A stretch of 38,090 nt of DNA from Thiocapsa roseopersicina (GTDB taxonomy: Bacteria; Pseudomonadota; Gammaproteobacteria; Chromatiales; Chromatiaceae), in the NCBI RefSeq assembly GCF_900106925.1, contig NZ_FNNZ01000031.1, positions 1 to 38,090 on the forward strand, written 5' to 3'. The notes beneath the pieces were generated by a model that was not told where the DNA came from, searched no databases, and saw only the letters and a list, made by a program, of their open reading frames with translations. Numbering within the stretch: position 1 is the first letter of the stretch; each line of letters starts with the position of its first letter. The position numbers and the translations under genes are program-made. This document shows, piece after piece, positions 18,245 to 27,040 of the stretch.

Positions 18245-19504
18245 GTGCCGATCCTGAGCTTGGCTTGGAAAAGCCTTCTGAATCGTCGCGGCACGGCGCT
18301 GCTGACGATCCTCTCGATTGGTCTGAGCGTCGCGCTGCTTGTCGGTGTCGAGCGCCTGCGTACCGAGACGCGCGCGAGTTTCGCCAACACCATCTCGGGA
18401 ACCGACCTGATCGTCGGCGCGCGGACCGGACCGGTTCAGCTGCTGCTCTACGCGGTCTTTCGGATCGGTCACGCCACCAACAACATCTCTTGGGACTCCT
18501 ACCAGGACATCGCGGCCCATCCCCGTGTCGCCTGGGCCATTCCCCTCTCTCTGGGCGATTCGCATCGCGGATACCCCGTCCTCGGCACAACGCCGGCCTA
18601 TTTCGAGCACTATCGCTACGGCCGCGGTCGCGCGCTCGTCATGTCCGAGGGTGCGTCCTTCTCCGACCTTTACGACGCGGTGCTCGGGGCCGAGGTGGCC
18701 AAGGCGCTGGGCTATGGCTTGGGGGATTCCGTCGTGATCGCGCACGGTGCATCGGACGTCGCCTTCGCGCGTCATGACGACCATCCATTCCGGGTTGCGG
18801 GGATCCTTGCGCCGACCGGCACCCCGGTGGATCGCACGGTCCACGTGAGCCTGGGGGGCATCGAGGCGATCCATGTCGGCTGGGAAGGCGGGGCGCCCTT
18901 GCCGGGCCGGGTCGTGGATGCCGACGAGGCGCGTGCCATGGACCTTGCCCCCAAAGCCATCACCGCGGCCTTGGTGGGCCTGACATCGCGTATCTCGACC
19001 TTCCAGGTGCAGCGCTTCGTCAACGATTACCGAGCGGAGCCGCTGATGGCCATCCTGCCCGGCGTGGCGCTCGCCGAGCTGTGGGGTCTGATCGCGGTCG
19101 GCGAGCGAGCCTTGCTGTTGGTTTCGGGATTCGTGGTTGTCGTGGGTCTCTTCGGTCTTTTGACCGCGCTGCTGACGAGTCTCGGCGAGCGCCGGCGCGA
19201 GATGGCGATCCTGCGCTCGGTGGGCGCGCGTCCGGGCCATGTCTTCTCGCTGATCCTGGGCGAGGCGCTCGCGCTGACCCTTCTCGGGATCCTCGTCGGC
19301 CTCGGTCTTCTTTACGGGGCGCTGCTGGTGGCCCAGCCGCTGATCCTGTCGGCGATGGGGATCTTCGTCGCTGTCGGAACCCTTTCGGCTCATGAGATGA
19401 TGTTGCTGGCGCTCGTCCTTGCCGCCGGGTTCCTGGTCGGTCTGATCCCCGGTTATCGCGCGTATCGGTTGTCTTTGGCGGACGGGCTGTCGATTCGCGT
19501 GTAA
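18245..19504 (+). CDS. FtsX/MacB-type ABC transporter permease
   Basis: 419 residues. A first helix (about 15-38) is followed by a ~240-residue periplasmic MacB-like domain and three C-terminal helices (about 290-320, 340-375, 385-410), with the FtsX-family segment SLGERRREMAILRSVGARPGHV. The start is a GTG 12 bases after the dehydratase. The type II/VII ABC permeases of this family move lipoproteins, peptides or macrolides or transmit mechanical signals. No ATPase gene is adjacent, which is unusual. Pairing with a DUF3299 lipoprotein downstream recalls zinc-regulated ABC loci of vibrios, so metal-linked envelope work is possible but unproven. Confidence 0.85.
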   Translation: MPILSLAWKSLLNRRGTALLTILSIGLSVALLVGVERLRTETRASFANTISGTDLIVGARTGPVQLLLYAVFRIGHATNNISWDSYQDIAAHPRVAWAIPLSLGDSHRGYPVLGTTPAYFEHYRYGRGRALVMSEGASFSDLYDAVLGAEVAKALGYGLGDSVVIAHGASDVAFARHDDHPFRVAGILAPTGTPVDRTVHVSLGGIEAIHVGWEGGAPLPGRVVDADEARAMDLAPKAITAALVGLTSRISTFQVQRFVNDYRAEPLMAILPGVALAELWGLIAVGERALLLVSGFVVVVGLFGLLTALLTSLGERRREMAILRSVGARPGHVFSLILGEALALTLLGILVGLGLLYGALLVAQPLILSAMGIFVAVGTLSAHEMMLLALVLAAGFLVGLIPGYRAYRLSLADGLSIRV

Positions 19505-19566
19505 GTGATCGATCCCTCGTGGTAGAAGCTTTCCCGGCAATCCCCCCAATCCTCGAGAGTCCAACG

Positions 19567-20148
19567 ATGCGACTGTTTGCACGGCTGTTCCCGGTCATTC
19601 TCGCCCTCTGGCTCGTGGGTTGCGGCGAAGAATCAGCCGGGCCCGACTCCGGTGCTGCCGATGCGGTGCAGGCCGAGGAGATCGATTGGGATCGCTTGAT
19701 CCCGGTCGAGTGGCAGCCCGAGACTCTGCTTGAGGACTTCGACCTCGACGCGCTCGATGAGATGGACGACGACGATCCGCACGCAACCGAGTTGATGGAC
19801 AAGCTCATGGCGCTCTGGGCTGATGCCCCGGTCGTGGAGGAGCTGGATGGCCTCGTGATCCGTCTACCCGGCTTCGTCGTGCCCTTGGAGCTGGACGAGC
19901 GCAAGATGTCCGAGTTCCTCTTGGTGCCCTACTACGGCGCCTGCATCCATGTTCCGCCGCCGCCTGCGAACCAGACCATCCATGTGGTTGTGCCCGAAGG
20001 TCGCGAGTATGTCGGCGAGCTCTTCGATACCGTCTGGGTCACGGGGACGCTTCGGGTGATCCGCACCAGCAGCGACCTTGCCGAAGCCGGCTATCGGATC
20101 GACGTGACCGAGATCGAGCCTTACGACGGCGAGGTGGAGCCCCTTTAA
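19567..20148 (+). CDS. DUF3299 lipoprotein
   Basis: 193 residues. The signal peptide ends in a lipobox (LVGC) with Cys19 as the lipidated residue, so the protein is anchored to the membrane. A highly acidic stretch (EDFDLDALDEMDDDDPH, near residue 60) precedes the DUF3299 core with LPGFVVPLE and LLVPYYGACIHVPPPPANQ. Function is unknown; the acidic segment and the Cys/His core suggest metal handling. It follows the permease by 62 bases and is probably co-transcribed. A frame open 16 codons further up is not used. The TAA stop is inside the left arm of element D. Confidence 0.85.
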   Translation: MRLFARLFPVILALWLVGCGEESAGPDSGAADAVQAEEIDWDRLIPVEWQPETLLEDFDLDALDEMDDDDPHATELMDKLMALWADAPVVEELDGLVIRLPGFVVPLELDERKMSEFLLVPYYGACIHVPPPPANQTIHVVVPEGREYVGELFDTVWVTGTLRVIRTSSDLAEAGYRIDVTEIEPYDGEVEPL

Positions 20149-20232
20149 ACCACGCCTCCGGACGATATGCACTGTTTCGGCCGTGAATCGGTCTCGCGGG
20201 AATCAACGGCCATTGCAGCCGGCGCGGTTTAA
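20145..20232. repeat. Palindromic element D (88 bp)
   Basis: Arms TTAAACCACGCC (20145-20156) and GGCGCGGTTTAA (20221-20232) pair at 11 of 12 positions. Nested stem GGCCGT/ACGGCC lies at 20179-20184 and 20206-20211. The left arm supplies the TAA of the DUF3299 gene. Only 15 bases separate it from element E. Confidence 0.9.
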
Positions 20233-20247
20233 GTCTTTCAATTTTCC

Positions 20248-20333
20248 CTGAACCGCGTCGACTCCAATCGTGTTGGTGTCCTCGAAAGGGCGATTGGACT
20301 CAAGCATCATCGTGCACCGCGGACGCGGTTCAG
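20248..20333. repeat. Palindromic element E (86 bp)
   Basis: Perfect arms CTGAACCGCGTC (20248-20259) and GACGCGGTTCAG (20322-20333), with nested stem TCCAATCG/CGATTGGA at 20263-20270 and 20291-20298. It is the second member of a tandem pair with D; the two use different arm types. The remaining gap to 20451 is the likely promoter region of the pterin operon, without clear boxes. Confidence 0.92.
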
Positions 20334-20451
20334 CTTGGATTCGGTTGAGTGACCCCACATCCCCAAGTGTCGGATAAGCGCGGCGAGCGATCGCGCCCTT
20401 CACCGACAGGTGCTCCGGGCCCGGTGCACTCGATCCGCAGCGGAGACGACC

Positions 20452-20946
20452 TTGGATACCGACACCCTGACCCGAATCGAGATCAGCAAGGAATTTCTCA
20501 ATTTCAGCGCCGGCCACTTCACCATCTTCTCAGCGACCGAGCGGGAGAATCTCCATGGCCACAATTTTCGGATTCGCTGCAATGTGACTGCGCCGGTCGG
20601 GGCGGACGGCATGGCGTTCGATTACGTCATGCTCAAGCGGGTGCTCAAGGCGCTTTGCGACGAGCTCGACGAGCGACTTCTGCTGCCGGAGCTCTCGCCG
20701 CATCTGCGCATCGAGCGCGGCGACGGGATGGTGATCGCTTGGTTCGGCGAGGAGCGGCTGACCTTCCTCGAGCGCGACGTACTGCTCCTGCCCATCCGAA
20801 ACGTAACGATCGAGGAGCTGGCCGAGCTGCTGCTTGCGCGCCTGCGCGTGCGACCCGAGCTGGCCGGTCGGGATTTACGCGCCATCGAGCTCGGTGTCTC
20901 GTCGGGCGACGGACAATGGGCCTTGTCGTCTTGGAGGACACCATGA
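20452..20946 (+). CDS. 6-pyruvoyl/6-carboxy-tetrahydropterin synthase-like protein
   Basis: 164 residues from a TTG start at 20452, chosen because GGAG at 20442-20445 is correctly spaced; an upstream GTG lacks a box. The T-fold family zinc ligands are present: His22 (SAGHF), His35 and His37 (HGH). The catalytic cysteine of the QueD-type CxxxHGH motif is not there; Arg31 stands in its place in ERENLHGH. The protein may therefore be a PTPS paralogue with altered chemistry rather than QueD. The family converts dihydroneopterin triphosphate to tetrahydropterins. The stop overlaps the next gene by four bases (ATGA). Confidence 0.8.
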   Translation: MDTDTLTRIEISKEFLNFSAGHFTIFSATERENLHGHNFRIRCNVTAPVGADGMAFDYVMLKRVLKALCDELDERLLLPELSPHLRIERGDGMVIAWFGEERLTFLERDVLLLPIRNVTIEELAELLLARLRVRPELAGRDLRAIELGVSSGDGQWALSSWRTP

Positions 20947-21644
20947 ATCTACTTGTCGTCACCGGTGCGAGCTCGGGGATCGGTCGCGCCATCGCGACCC
21001 GCTTCCTGTTGGAGGGCAGCGTCGTCGTCAATCTCTCTCGCCGTCCCTGCACGGAGCGTGGGGTGGAGAATCTGGCATGCGATCTTGCGCAGCCCGACGC
21101 GATCGATCGGATCGCCGCCCCGCTTGGGACCTGGTTGGCCGACGCCGAACGCATCTGCCTGGTCCACAACGCCTCGATCATGCGTCGCGACAGCATCGAC
21201 GCCTTGCCGAGCGATGATCTGCGTTCCGTGCTGGAGCTCAACCTGGTGGCCGCCAACGGTTTGAACCAATTGGTTCTGCCGCACATGGCCGCCGGGTCGA
21301 GCATCATCTACATCGGCTCGACGCTGGCGGAGAAGGCGGTTCCCGGCGTGGCGAGCTATGTGATCGCCAAGCATGCCTTAGCCGGGATGATGCGCTCTAC
21401 CTGCCAGGATCTTGCCGGGCGCGGGATCCACACCTGCATGATCTGTCCCGGTTTCACGGATACCGAGCAGATCCGTGCCATGATCGGTGGCGATCCGGAC
21501 ACGCTTGCTGCCCTGACGGGGATGTCGGCGTTTGATCGATTGATCGAGCCGGAAGAGATCGCCGAAACCGTAGCCTTTGCGGCCCATGCCCCGGTGCTGA
21601 ACGGGGCGCTGATTCATGCCAACCTCGGGCAGCGCGAGCGATGA
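20943..21644 (+). CDS. Short-chain dehydrogenase/reductase, first of a pair
   Basis: 233 residues, Rossmann fold. NADP-binding TGASSGIG at 7-14, Asn100, Ser126 and Tyr139-x-x-x-Lys143 form the SDR machinery; the usual NNAG is HNAS here. It is coupled by four-base overlaps to the PTPS-like gene before and another SDR after. In tetrahydrobiopterin synthesis a PTPS product is reduced by an SDR (sepiapterin reductase), so a role in making or reducing a pterin is a reasonable inference, not a demonstrated one. Confidence 0.85.
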   Translation: MNLLVVTGASSGIGRAIATRFLLEGSVVVNLSRRPCTERGVENLACDLAQPDAIDRIAAPLGTWLADAERICLVHNASIMRRDSIDALPSDDLRSVLELNLVAANGLNQLVLPHMAAGSSIIYIGSTLAEKAVPGVASYVIAKHALAGMMRSTCQDLAGRGIHTCMICPGFTDTEQIRAMIGGDPDTLAALTGMSAFDRLIEPEEIAETVAFAAHAPVLNGALIHANLGQRER

Positions 21645-22402
21645 CCGCAAAGGCGCCGCGCATCGTCTGCATCAGCGGCGGGACATCCGGGATCGGTGCG
21701 GGGCTCGTCGCCGCCTTCATCGAGGCCGGCGATCGGGTGGTAACCTTCGGGCGGGATCCGGAGAAGGTCGCCGCGCTAGCCCAGCTGTGGGGTCAGGCCG
21801 TTGACCGCGGGAACTTACGTCTGCTGGTGGGCGACGTGACGCATGCGGACTTCCGCGAGCGTCTCGTCGCCGAGATTCGGGACACGGACGGGCGTCTGGA
21901 TGTCTTGGTGAACAACGCCGGCGTGATTTTAAGCCAGGGCGATATCGAGGAGACGGTCGATGCCTGGCGGACGACCCTGGAGGTCAACCTGATCGCGCCC
22001 TTTGCCCTGACCCAAGGCTTTCTCGGTCTGCTCGAGAATAGTGCCGCCCCGGTCGTCATCAACATGTCGTCGGCCTGTGCGCAGCACCCCTTCGAGACCT
22101 GTACATCGACGAGCTATTCGGCCAGCAAGGCGGGTCTGGAGATGGTGACGCAGCGACTGGCGATGGCGCTGGGGGCGCGCGGCATTCGGGTGAACGCCGT
22201 GGCTCCGGGCGTGGTGGAATCCCCGATGTGGGGCGGGGCGAGCGATCTGATGGAGTCGACCGTGAAGCGCCGTCACCGCCTGCGCCAAGAGGCCGTCGAG
22301 CCGAGCGATGTCGCGCGTGCAGTTCTCTTTCTCGCGTCCGAGGACGCGCGCCGGATTACCGGCGCGTGCCTCAATGTCGACGCGGGCTATGCGCTCGGTT
22401 GA
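21641..22402 (+). CDS. Short-chain dehydrogenase/reductase, second of a pair
   Basis: 253 residues, a classical SDR: GGTSGIG near residue 13, NNAG at 91-94, Ser143/144 and Tyr159-x-x-x-Lys163, and the C-terminal TGACLNVDAGYALG typical of FabG-like members. It overlaps the preceding SDR by four bases, completing a tightly coupled PTPS-SDR-SDR operon. Substrate is unknown; two reductases would fit a two-step side-chain reduction of a 6-substituted pterin. Its 3' end lies 58 bases before element F. Confidence 0.85.
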   Translation: MTAKAPRIVCISGGTSGIGAGLVAAFIEAGDRVVTFGRDPEKVAALAQLWGQAVDRGNLRLLVGDVTHADFRERLVAEIRDTDGRLDVLVNNAGVILSQGDIEETVDAWRTTLEVNLIAPFALTQGFLGLLENSAAPVVINMSSACAQHPFETCTSTSYSASKAGLEMVTQRLAMALGARGIRVNAVAPGVVESPMWGGASDLMESTVKRRHRLRQEAVEPSDVARAVLFLASEDARRITGACLNVDAGYALG

Positions 22403-22460
22403 ACCGAAAACAGCCGTCATCAAGCCAAGACGCCAAGTGCAGGAAGATGTTTCAATCAAC

Positions 22461-22545
22461 CTGAACCGCGTCCCGCCAAGCTCGTTGTTCGAGGTGACCT
22501 TGCAGTCACCTCGAAACGACTCATGTCACTGCTGACGCGGTTCAG
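22461..22545. repeat. Palindromic element F (85 bp)
   Basis: Perfect arms CTGAACCGCGTC (22461-22472) and GACGCGGTTCAG (22534-22545). It has the strongest nested stem of the family: 11 perfect pairs, TTCGAGGTGAC (22488-22498) with GTCACCTCGAA (22505-22515). It sits between convergent genes; the right arm supplies the TGA of the SCP2-like gene (22542-22544). Confidence 0.93.
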
Positions 22546-22961
22546 CCGAGCTCGTCGGTCGGGATCTGCTGCATGAGCCCGAAGCTCTTCACGAAGGGAT
22601 TGGCCATGCGCGGGTCCTTCAGCATCGCCTTGTAGTCACCTTCCTTGAACTTGAGCTTGCCGGTCATGAAGGCGGTGCCCATGCCGGCCATGCCGATGCC
22701 TTTCTCGACCCACTTGAGCCAGTCCTTGAGGTCGGCGCGCATGTCCCAGTTGGCCGGCGGATCGGTTTCCGACCAGGCGCCGGCGCGCACGCATTCGCCC
22801 TTCTCGACGACGAAGACCCCGCGCGGGGTTTCCTCGTTCTTGAACCCACAATAGATGACCGAGTTGAAGTCGATCTCGGCCAGCTTGTCCTTGACCTCCG
22901 GCTCGGCGTTCCAGGCGTCCTTGAGATGGCTCATCCAATCGGCGGAAAAGAGTGCGGCCAT
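22542..22961 (-). CDS. SCP2 sterol-binding-domain-like protein
   Basis: 139 residues, soluble, no signal peptide. The order of segments (short helix with ADWMSHLKDAWN, a central beta region with VVEKGECVRAG, and the C-terminal MTGKLKFKEGDYKAMLKD) matches small SCP2-like lipid-binding proteins. Such domains hold fatty acyl or isoprenoid lipids in a hydrophobic tunnel. It has an excellent GGAGG box before the ATG. It stands alone between ppx (same strand, 173 bases upstream) and the convergent SDR gene. Ligand unknown. Confidence 0.75.
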   Translation of the reverse strand: MAALFSADWMSHLKDAWNAEPEVKDKLAEIDFNSVIYCGFKNEETPRGVFVVEKGECVRAGAWSETDPPANWDMRADLKDWLKWVEKGIGMAGMGTAFMTGKLKFKEGDYKAMLKDPRMANPFVKSFGLMQQIPTDELG

Positions 22962-23134
22962 TGTTGTTGTCCTCCAGTTTAGCGGCGTGGAAACCGCGCG
23001 CGATACCGCGGCGGCAGGTAGTTTTCGTTCCGGGGTCCGCGGTGCCGAGCCCCGTTGCGTCTACGATTTTACCAGGATAGGGGGAAAAGGATACGGGCCG
23101 GCACGAGGTTCCATCCGGGGCGGACCCGGCAGGC

Positions 23135-24658
23135 TCAACCGAAGCCCAGACGAATCCCCGCGGACGCGAGGCGCTCGGCCTCCTCTTCGAGCTCCAATCG
23201 CGTCAAGGGGTGATCGGCGAGCCAGTCGTCCGGGAAGCTCAGAACGAGGTTGTCGCCTTCGGTCGTCAGAGTCGGATCCGGCTTGCTTTCCGATGAGCGT
23301 CCGCGATGCAGCAGGACCGCCAGCCGTAGGATGATGCAGAGCCTGCGTGCTGTCTCCCCGGTTCCTTGGGGTAGGACTGCGAGTTCTTGGACGGGAAACT
23401 TCCGCCTGTGTCCGAGCACCAAGACGGCGAGCAGCGTTTGTTCCGGTCGCGTGAAGCCGGCGAGATCGGCATTGCGCAGCAGATAGGCCCCGTGTTTCTG
23501 GTGCTGGCTGTGGGCGACCATGACGCCGATCTCGTGGAGTCGTGCCGCCCACGCCAGCATGAGCCCGTGGTTGGGATCCTGCAGCGACCAGGGTGCGGCG
23601 AGACGGCGCAAGAGGGCCAAGGCCGTCGCCCGGACACGCTGGGCGTGGTCCTGATCGATCTGAAAGTGCCGGCCGAGGGTCTCGACGGTGCGCTCCCGGA
23701 CATCCACGTGTTGGCTGCGCCCCATCATCTCGTAGATCAAGCCTTCACGCAGTGCGTATTCCGACACCTGCAGATGCTGGATCCCGAGTGTCTCGAAGAC
23801 CGATCGCAGCACGGCGACACCGCCGGCGAAGACCGGCTTACGCTCCTCGGCCAGGCCCTTGAGCGTGATGGCTGAAATTCGGCCGGTTTCGACGAGCACC
23901 TCGCGTAGCCGCAGCAACGCCGTCGCGGAGATCCCGTCCTCGCACCAACCTTCGGCCGCCACGACCGCGGCGATGGATTTGATGGTCCCCGAGCTGCCGA
24001 CCGCCGTCTGCCAGCCGGTGCGACGAAACAGCTCGCGCACGGGTCGTACCTCGAGCGCACCCGTGAGCTCGGCCTTTTCCATGGCTCGTGCGGTGATGCG
24101 CCCGTCGGCGAAATAGCGACGCGACATGTCGACGCAACCCATGTAGAGACTCTCGCGCAGGCGTGGCGAGAAACCGAGTCCGATGATGATCTCCGTGCTT
24201 CCGCCGCCGATGTCGACGACCAGACGACGCTCGGTCCCGGCGGCCAGGTCATGGGCGACGCCGAGGTAGATCAGACGGGCCTCTTCGCGTCCCGCGATGA
24301 CCTCGATGGGGTGGCCGAGCGCGACCTCCGCACGGGGCAGAAAATCGCTGTCGGGCGCGAGCTGACGCAGTGTATTGGTCCCCACCGCACGCACGCTGCC
24401 GGGAGGGAATCCACGGAGCCTCTGGCCGAATCGCTCCAGACAGGCCAGCGCCCGCTCGGCGACCTGCGGGTCGAGCCGCTTGTCCTCGCCCAAGCCTTCG
24501 CCGAGCCGGACCATCTCCTTGAGGCGATCGGTGACCTGCATATGACCGTTGCCGATGCGGGCCACGATCATGTGAAAGCTGTTGGATCCGAGATCGACGG
24601 CTGCGACGACCTCTGGCAGCATGGTCTCGACGGCGGCCTGGACGGGCTCTTCAATCAT
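23135..24658 (-). CDS. ppx: Exopolyphosphatase (Ppx/GppA family)
   Basis: 507 residues. The ASKHA-type ATPase fold is marked by VDLGSNSFHM (21-30) and VVDIGGGSTEI near residue 153; an HD-like C-terminal domain follows (ARLHEIGVMVAHSQHQKHG near 385). It removes terminal phosphates from polyphosphate, or hydrolyses pppGpp. Length fits long Ppx (about 510) rather than short forms. The ATG at 24658 is chosen over open sequence upstream; the ribosome-binding site is weak. It is divergent from recQ and on the far side of the pterin block from the pst genes. Confidence 0.93.
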   Translation of the reverse strand: MIEEPVQAAVETMLPEVVAAVDLGSNSFHMIVARIGNGHMQVTDRLKEMVRLGEGLGEDKRLDPQVAERALACLERFGQRLRGFPPGSVRAVGTNTLRQLAPDSDFLPRAEVALGHPIEVIAGREEARLIYLGVAHDLAAGTERRLVVDIGGGSTEIIIGLGFSPRLRESLYMGCVDMSRRYFADGRITARAMEKAELTGALEVRPVRELFRRTGWQTAVGSSGTIKSIAAVVAAEGWCEDGISATALLRLREVLVETGRISAITLKGLAEERKPVFAGGVAVLRSVFETLGIQHLQVSEYALREGLIYEMMGRSQHVDVRERTVETLGRHFQIDQDHAQRVRATALALLRRLAAPWSLQDPNHGLMLAWAARLHEIGVMVAHSQHQKHGAYLLRNADLAGFTRPEQTLLAVLVLGHRRKFPVQELAVLPQGTGETARRLCIILRLAVLLHRGRSSESKPDPTLTTEGDNLVLSFPDDWLADHPLTRLELEEEAERLASAGIRLGFG

Positions 24659-24748
24659 GGCAGGGTCCAACGCTGAACGGCGCGTAAATGGTACCAGAAG
24701 CAGGCTCCATCGCGGGTGTCGACTGTCGATGTCGCCGGGGATGGCCGA

Positions 24749-24774
24749 ACGCGCGACGTCAGAGGGTCGCGCGT
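24749..24774. promoter_or_regulatory. Perfect 9-bp inverted repeat between ppx and recQ
   Basis: ACGCGCGAC (24749-24757) and GTCGCGCGT (24766-24774) flank an 8-base spacer in the divergent gap. A -10-like TAAAAT is at 24787-24792 for recQ. It could be an operator or a leader hairpin; no known regulator consensus is recognised. Confidence 0.45.
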
Positions 24775-24835
24775 ACACGAATAGGTTAAAATGCGCAGCG
24801 CAACCGATGCGGTTGCGATGGTGTGGAGTGACAGG

Positions 24836-27040
24836 ATGAACGAGACGCCGCTTCAGGTCCTCAACCGCGTCTTCGGCTACGACCGTTTTCGCGGTGCACA
24901 GGCGGAGATCATCGATCGGCTGATCGCCGGCGGAGACGCCCTGGTGTTGATGCCGACGGGCGGGGGCAAGTCGCTCTGTTATCAGATTCCGGCGATCCTG
25001 CGCCCCGGCGTCGGCGTGGTGGTCTCGCCTCTGATCGCATTGATGCAGGACCAGGTCGATGCACTGCGGCAGCTCGGCGTGCGCGCGGCCTTTCTGAACT
25101 CATCGCTGACACCGCAGGAGGCCCGGTCGGTCGAGGGTGCGATGGTCTCGGGCGATCTGGACCTGGTCTATGTCGCCCCGGAACGGCTGCTGACCGAGCG
25201 TTTCCTGGGGCTGTTGGACCGTGTCCGGGTGGCCCTGTTCGCCATCGACGAGGCCCACTGCGTCTCCCAGTGGGGCCATGATTTCCGCCCCGAATACATC
25301 CAGCTCCACCAGCTGCACGAGCGCTGGCCCCAAATCCCGCGCGTCGCACTCACGGCGACCGCCGATGCGCCGACCCGTGCCGAGATCCTCACCCGCCTGG
25401 GTCTGGAGCAGGCCGGGCAGTTCGTGTCCAGCTTCGACCGACCGAACATCCGCTATCGCATCGTCGAGAAGGCCAACCCGCGTCAGCAGCTCGTCGCCTT
25501 CCTGAGCAACGAGCATCCCGGCGATGCCGGCATCGTCTATTGTCTGTCGCGGCGCAAGGTCGATGAGACGGCGGCCTATCTCGCAACCCGGGGCATGACC
25601 GCGCTGCCCTATCACGCAGGACTTCCGGCCGAGAGCCGTCGCACGCATCAGGCGCGGTTCCTGCGCGAGGAGGGTGTCGTCATCGTCGCGACCATCGCCT
25701 TCGGGATGGGGATCGACAAGCCGGACGTGCGCTTCGTCGCCCATCTGGACCTGCCCAAGAGTCTGGAGGCCTACTATCAGGAGACCGGACGCGCCGGCCG
25801 GGACGGTCAGGCCGCGGATGCCTGGATGACCTACGGCCTGGGCGACGTGGTGATGTTGCGTCGCATGATCGAGGACTCCGAGGCCGAGGAGCGCTTCAAG
25901 CGCGTGGAGATGCAGAAGCTCGACAGCATGCTCGGCTTCTGCGAGACCACCGAATGTCGGCGTCAGGTTCTGCTCAACTACTTCGGCGAACCCCTGCCCA
26001 AGCCCTGCGGCAACTGCGACACCTGTCTGGAGCCGGTCGCCACCTGGGACGGGACGCAGGCGGCGCAAAAGGCGCTCTCCTGCATCTATCGTACGGGCCA
26101 ACGTTTCGGCAGCAGCTATCTGGTGGATGTCCTGCTCGGCAAGGCCAACGAGCGCATCCGCCGCTTCGGGCATGACCAAGTCACGACCTTCGGCATCGGC
26201 CAAGAGCTCGCCGCGGATCAATGGAAGTCGGTCTATCGCCAGCTCGTCGCGGCCGGGTTCATCAGGGTGGATTTCGAAGGGCACGGGGCGCTCTGCCTGA
26301 CCGAGCAGAGCCGTCCCCTGCTGCGCGGGGAGCGCACGCTGCGTCTGCGCCAAGACCCGGACCGCAAGAAGTCGACCGGAGCGGGTCGCAAACCCGCCGT
26401 GGAGCTGCCGAGCGATCCCGAAGCGCTCGCCTTGTGGGAGGCCCTACGCGACTACCGGCGCCAGCTCGCCCTGGAGCAGGATGTCCCGGCCTATGTCATC
26501 TTCGGCGATGCGACCCTGCGCGAGATCCTGACCTACCGCCCGCGCGATCGCGACGAGCTGAGCCGGATCAGCGGCGTCGGTCAGGCCAAGCTCGAGCGCT
26601 TCGGCGATGGCTTTCTGAAGCTGCTTGCCACGCACGCGGCCAAACACGGCCGACCCTCGACAGTACCGAAGCTGCCGGTCGCGAGACCCGCCTCGGTCGG
26701 TGTGCGCGCCCGCGAGTCCGGATTGACCGACACGATTCGAGAAACCCTTGAGCTCTTTCGCGCCGGCCAAGGTGTCGAGGCGATCGCTGAGCAGCGTGCC
26801 TTGAAGCCCAGCACCGTCTACACGCACTTGGAGCGGTGCATCGAGGAAGGGCAAGTTGCCGTGAAGGATGTCGTGCGCCTCGATCATGACACCGTCCGGG
26901 CGATCGAATTCGCCATCGAGCGACTGCCCGAAAACGCGCTTATGAGCCTTAAACCAATCTACGAAGCCTTCGACGGCCGCTACGATTACGGCCTGCTGCG
27001 ATGCGTACGGGCCGGGATGGGGATCTCGGCCGGGGATTGA
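24836..27040 (+). CDS. recQ: ATP-dependent DNA helicase RecQ with C-terminal HTH
   Basis: 734 residues, longer than E. coli RecQ (about 610). Walker A TGGGKS at 41-46, DEAH within [20 protein letters not shown] near 145, helicase motif [12 protein letters not shown] near 320, zinc cysteines (CRR...CGNCDTC) near 380-403, an RQC winged helix, and an HRDC domain near 530-605. A further domain from about 635 ([28 protein letters not shown]) is the helix-turn-helix tail found on some RecQ proteins. It unwinds DNA in recombination repair. The ATG at 24836 has GGAG/AGG upstream. The next small ORF starts on the base after its stop. Confidence 0.96.
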   Translation: MNETPLQVLNRVFGYDRFRGAQAEIIDRLIAGGDALVLMPTGGGKSLCYQIPAILRPGVGVVVSPLIALMQDQVDALRQLGVRAAFLNSSLTPQEARSVEGAMVSGDLDLVYVAPERLLTERFLGLLDRVRVALFAIDEAHCVSQWGHDFRPEYIQLHQLHERWPQIPRVALTATADAPTRAEILTRLGLEQAGQFVSSFDRPNIRYRIVEKANPRQQLVAFLSNEHPGDAGIVYCLSRRKVDETAAYLATRGMTALPYHAGLPAESRRTHQARFLREEGVVIVATIAFGMGIDKPDVRFVAHLDLPKSLEAYYQETGRAGRDGQAADAWMTYGLGDVVMLRRMIEDSEAEERFKRVEMQKLDSMLGFCETTECRRQVLLNYFGEPLPKPCGNCDTCLEPVATWDGTQAAQKALSCIYRTGQRFGSSYLVDVLLGKANERIRRFGHDQVTTFGIGQELAADQWKSVYRQLVAAGFIRVDFEGHGALCLTEQSRPLLRGERTLRLRQDPDRKKSTGAGRKPAVELPSDPEALALWEALRDYRRQLALEQDVPAYVIFGDATLREILTYRPRDRDELSRISGVGQAKLERFGDGFLKLLATHAAKHGRPSTVPKLPVARPASVGVRARESGLTDTIRETLELFRAGQGVEAIAEQRALKPSTVYTHLERCIEEGQVAVKDVVRLDHDTVRAIEFAIERLPENALMSLKPIYEAFDGRYDYGLLRCVRAGMGISAGD

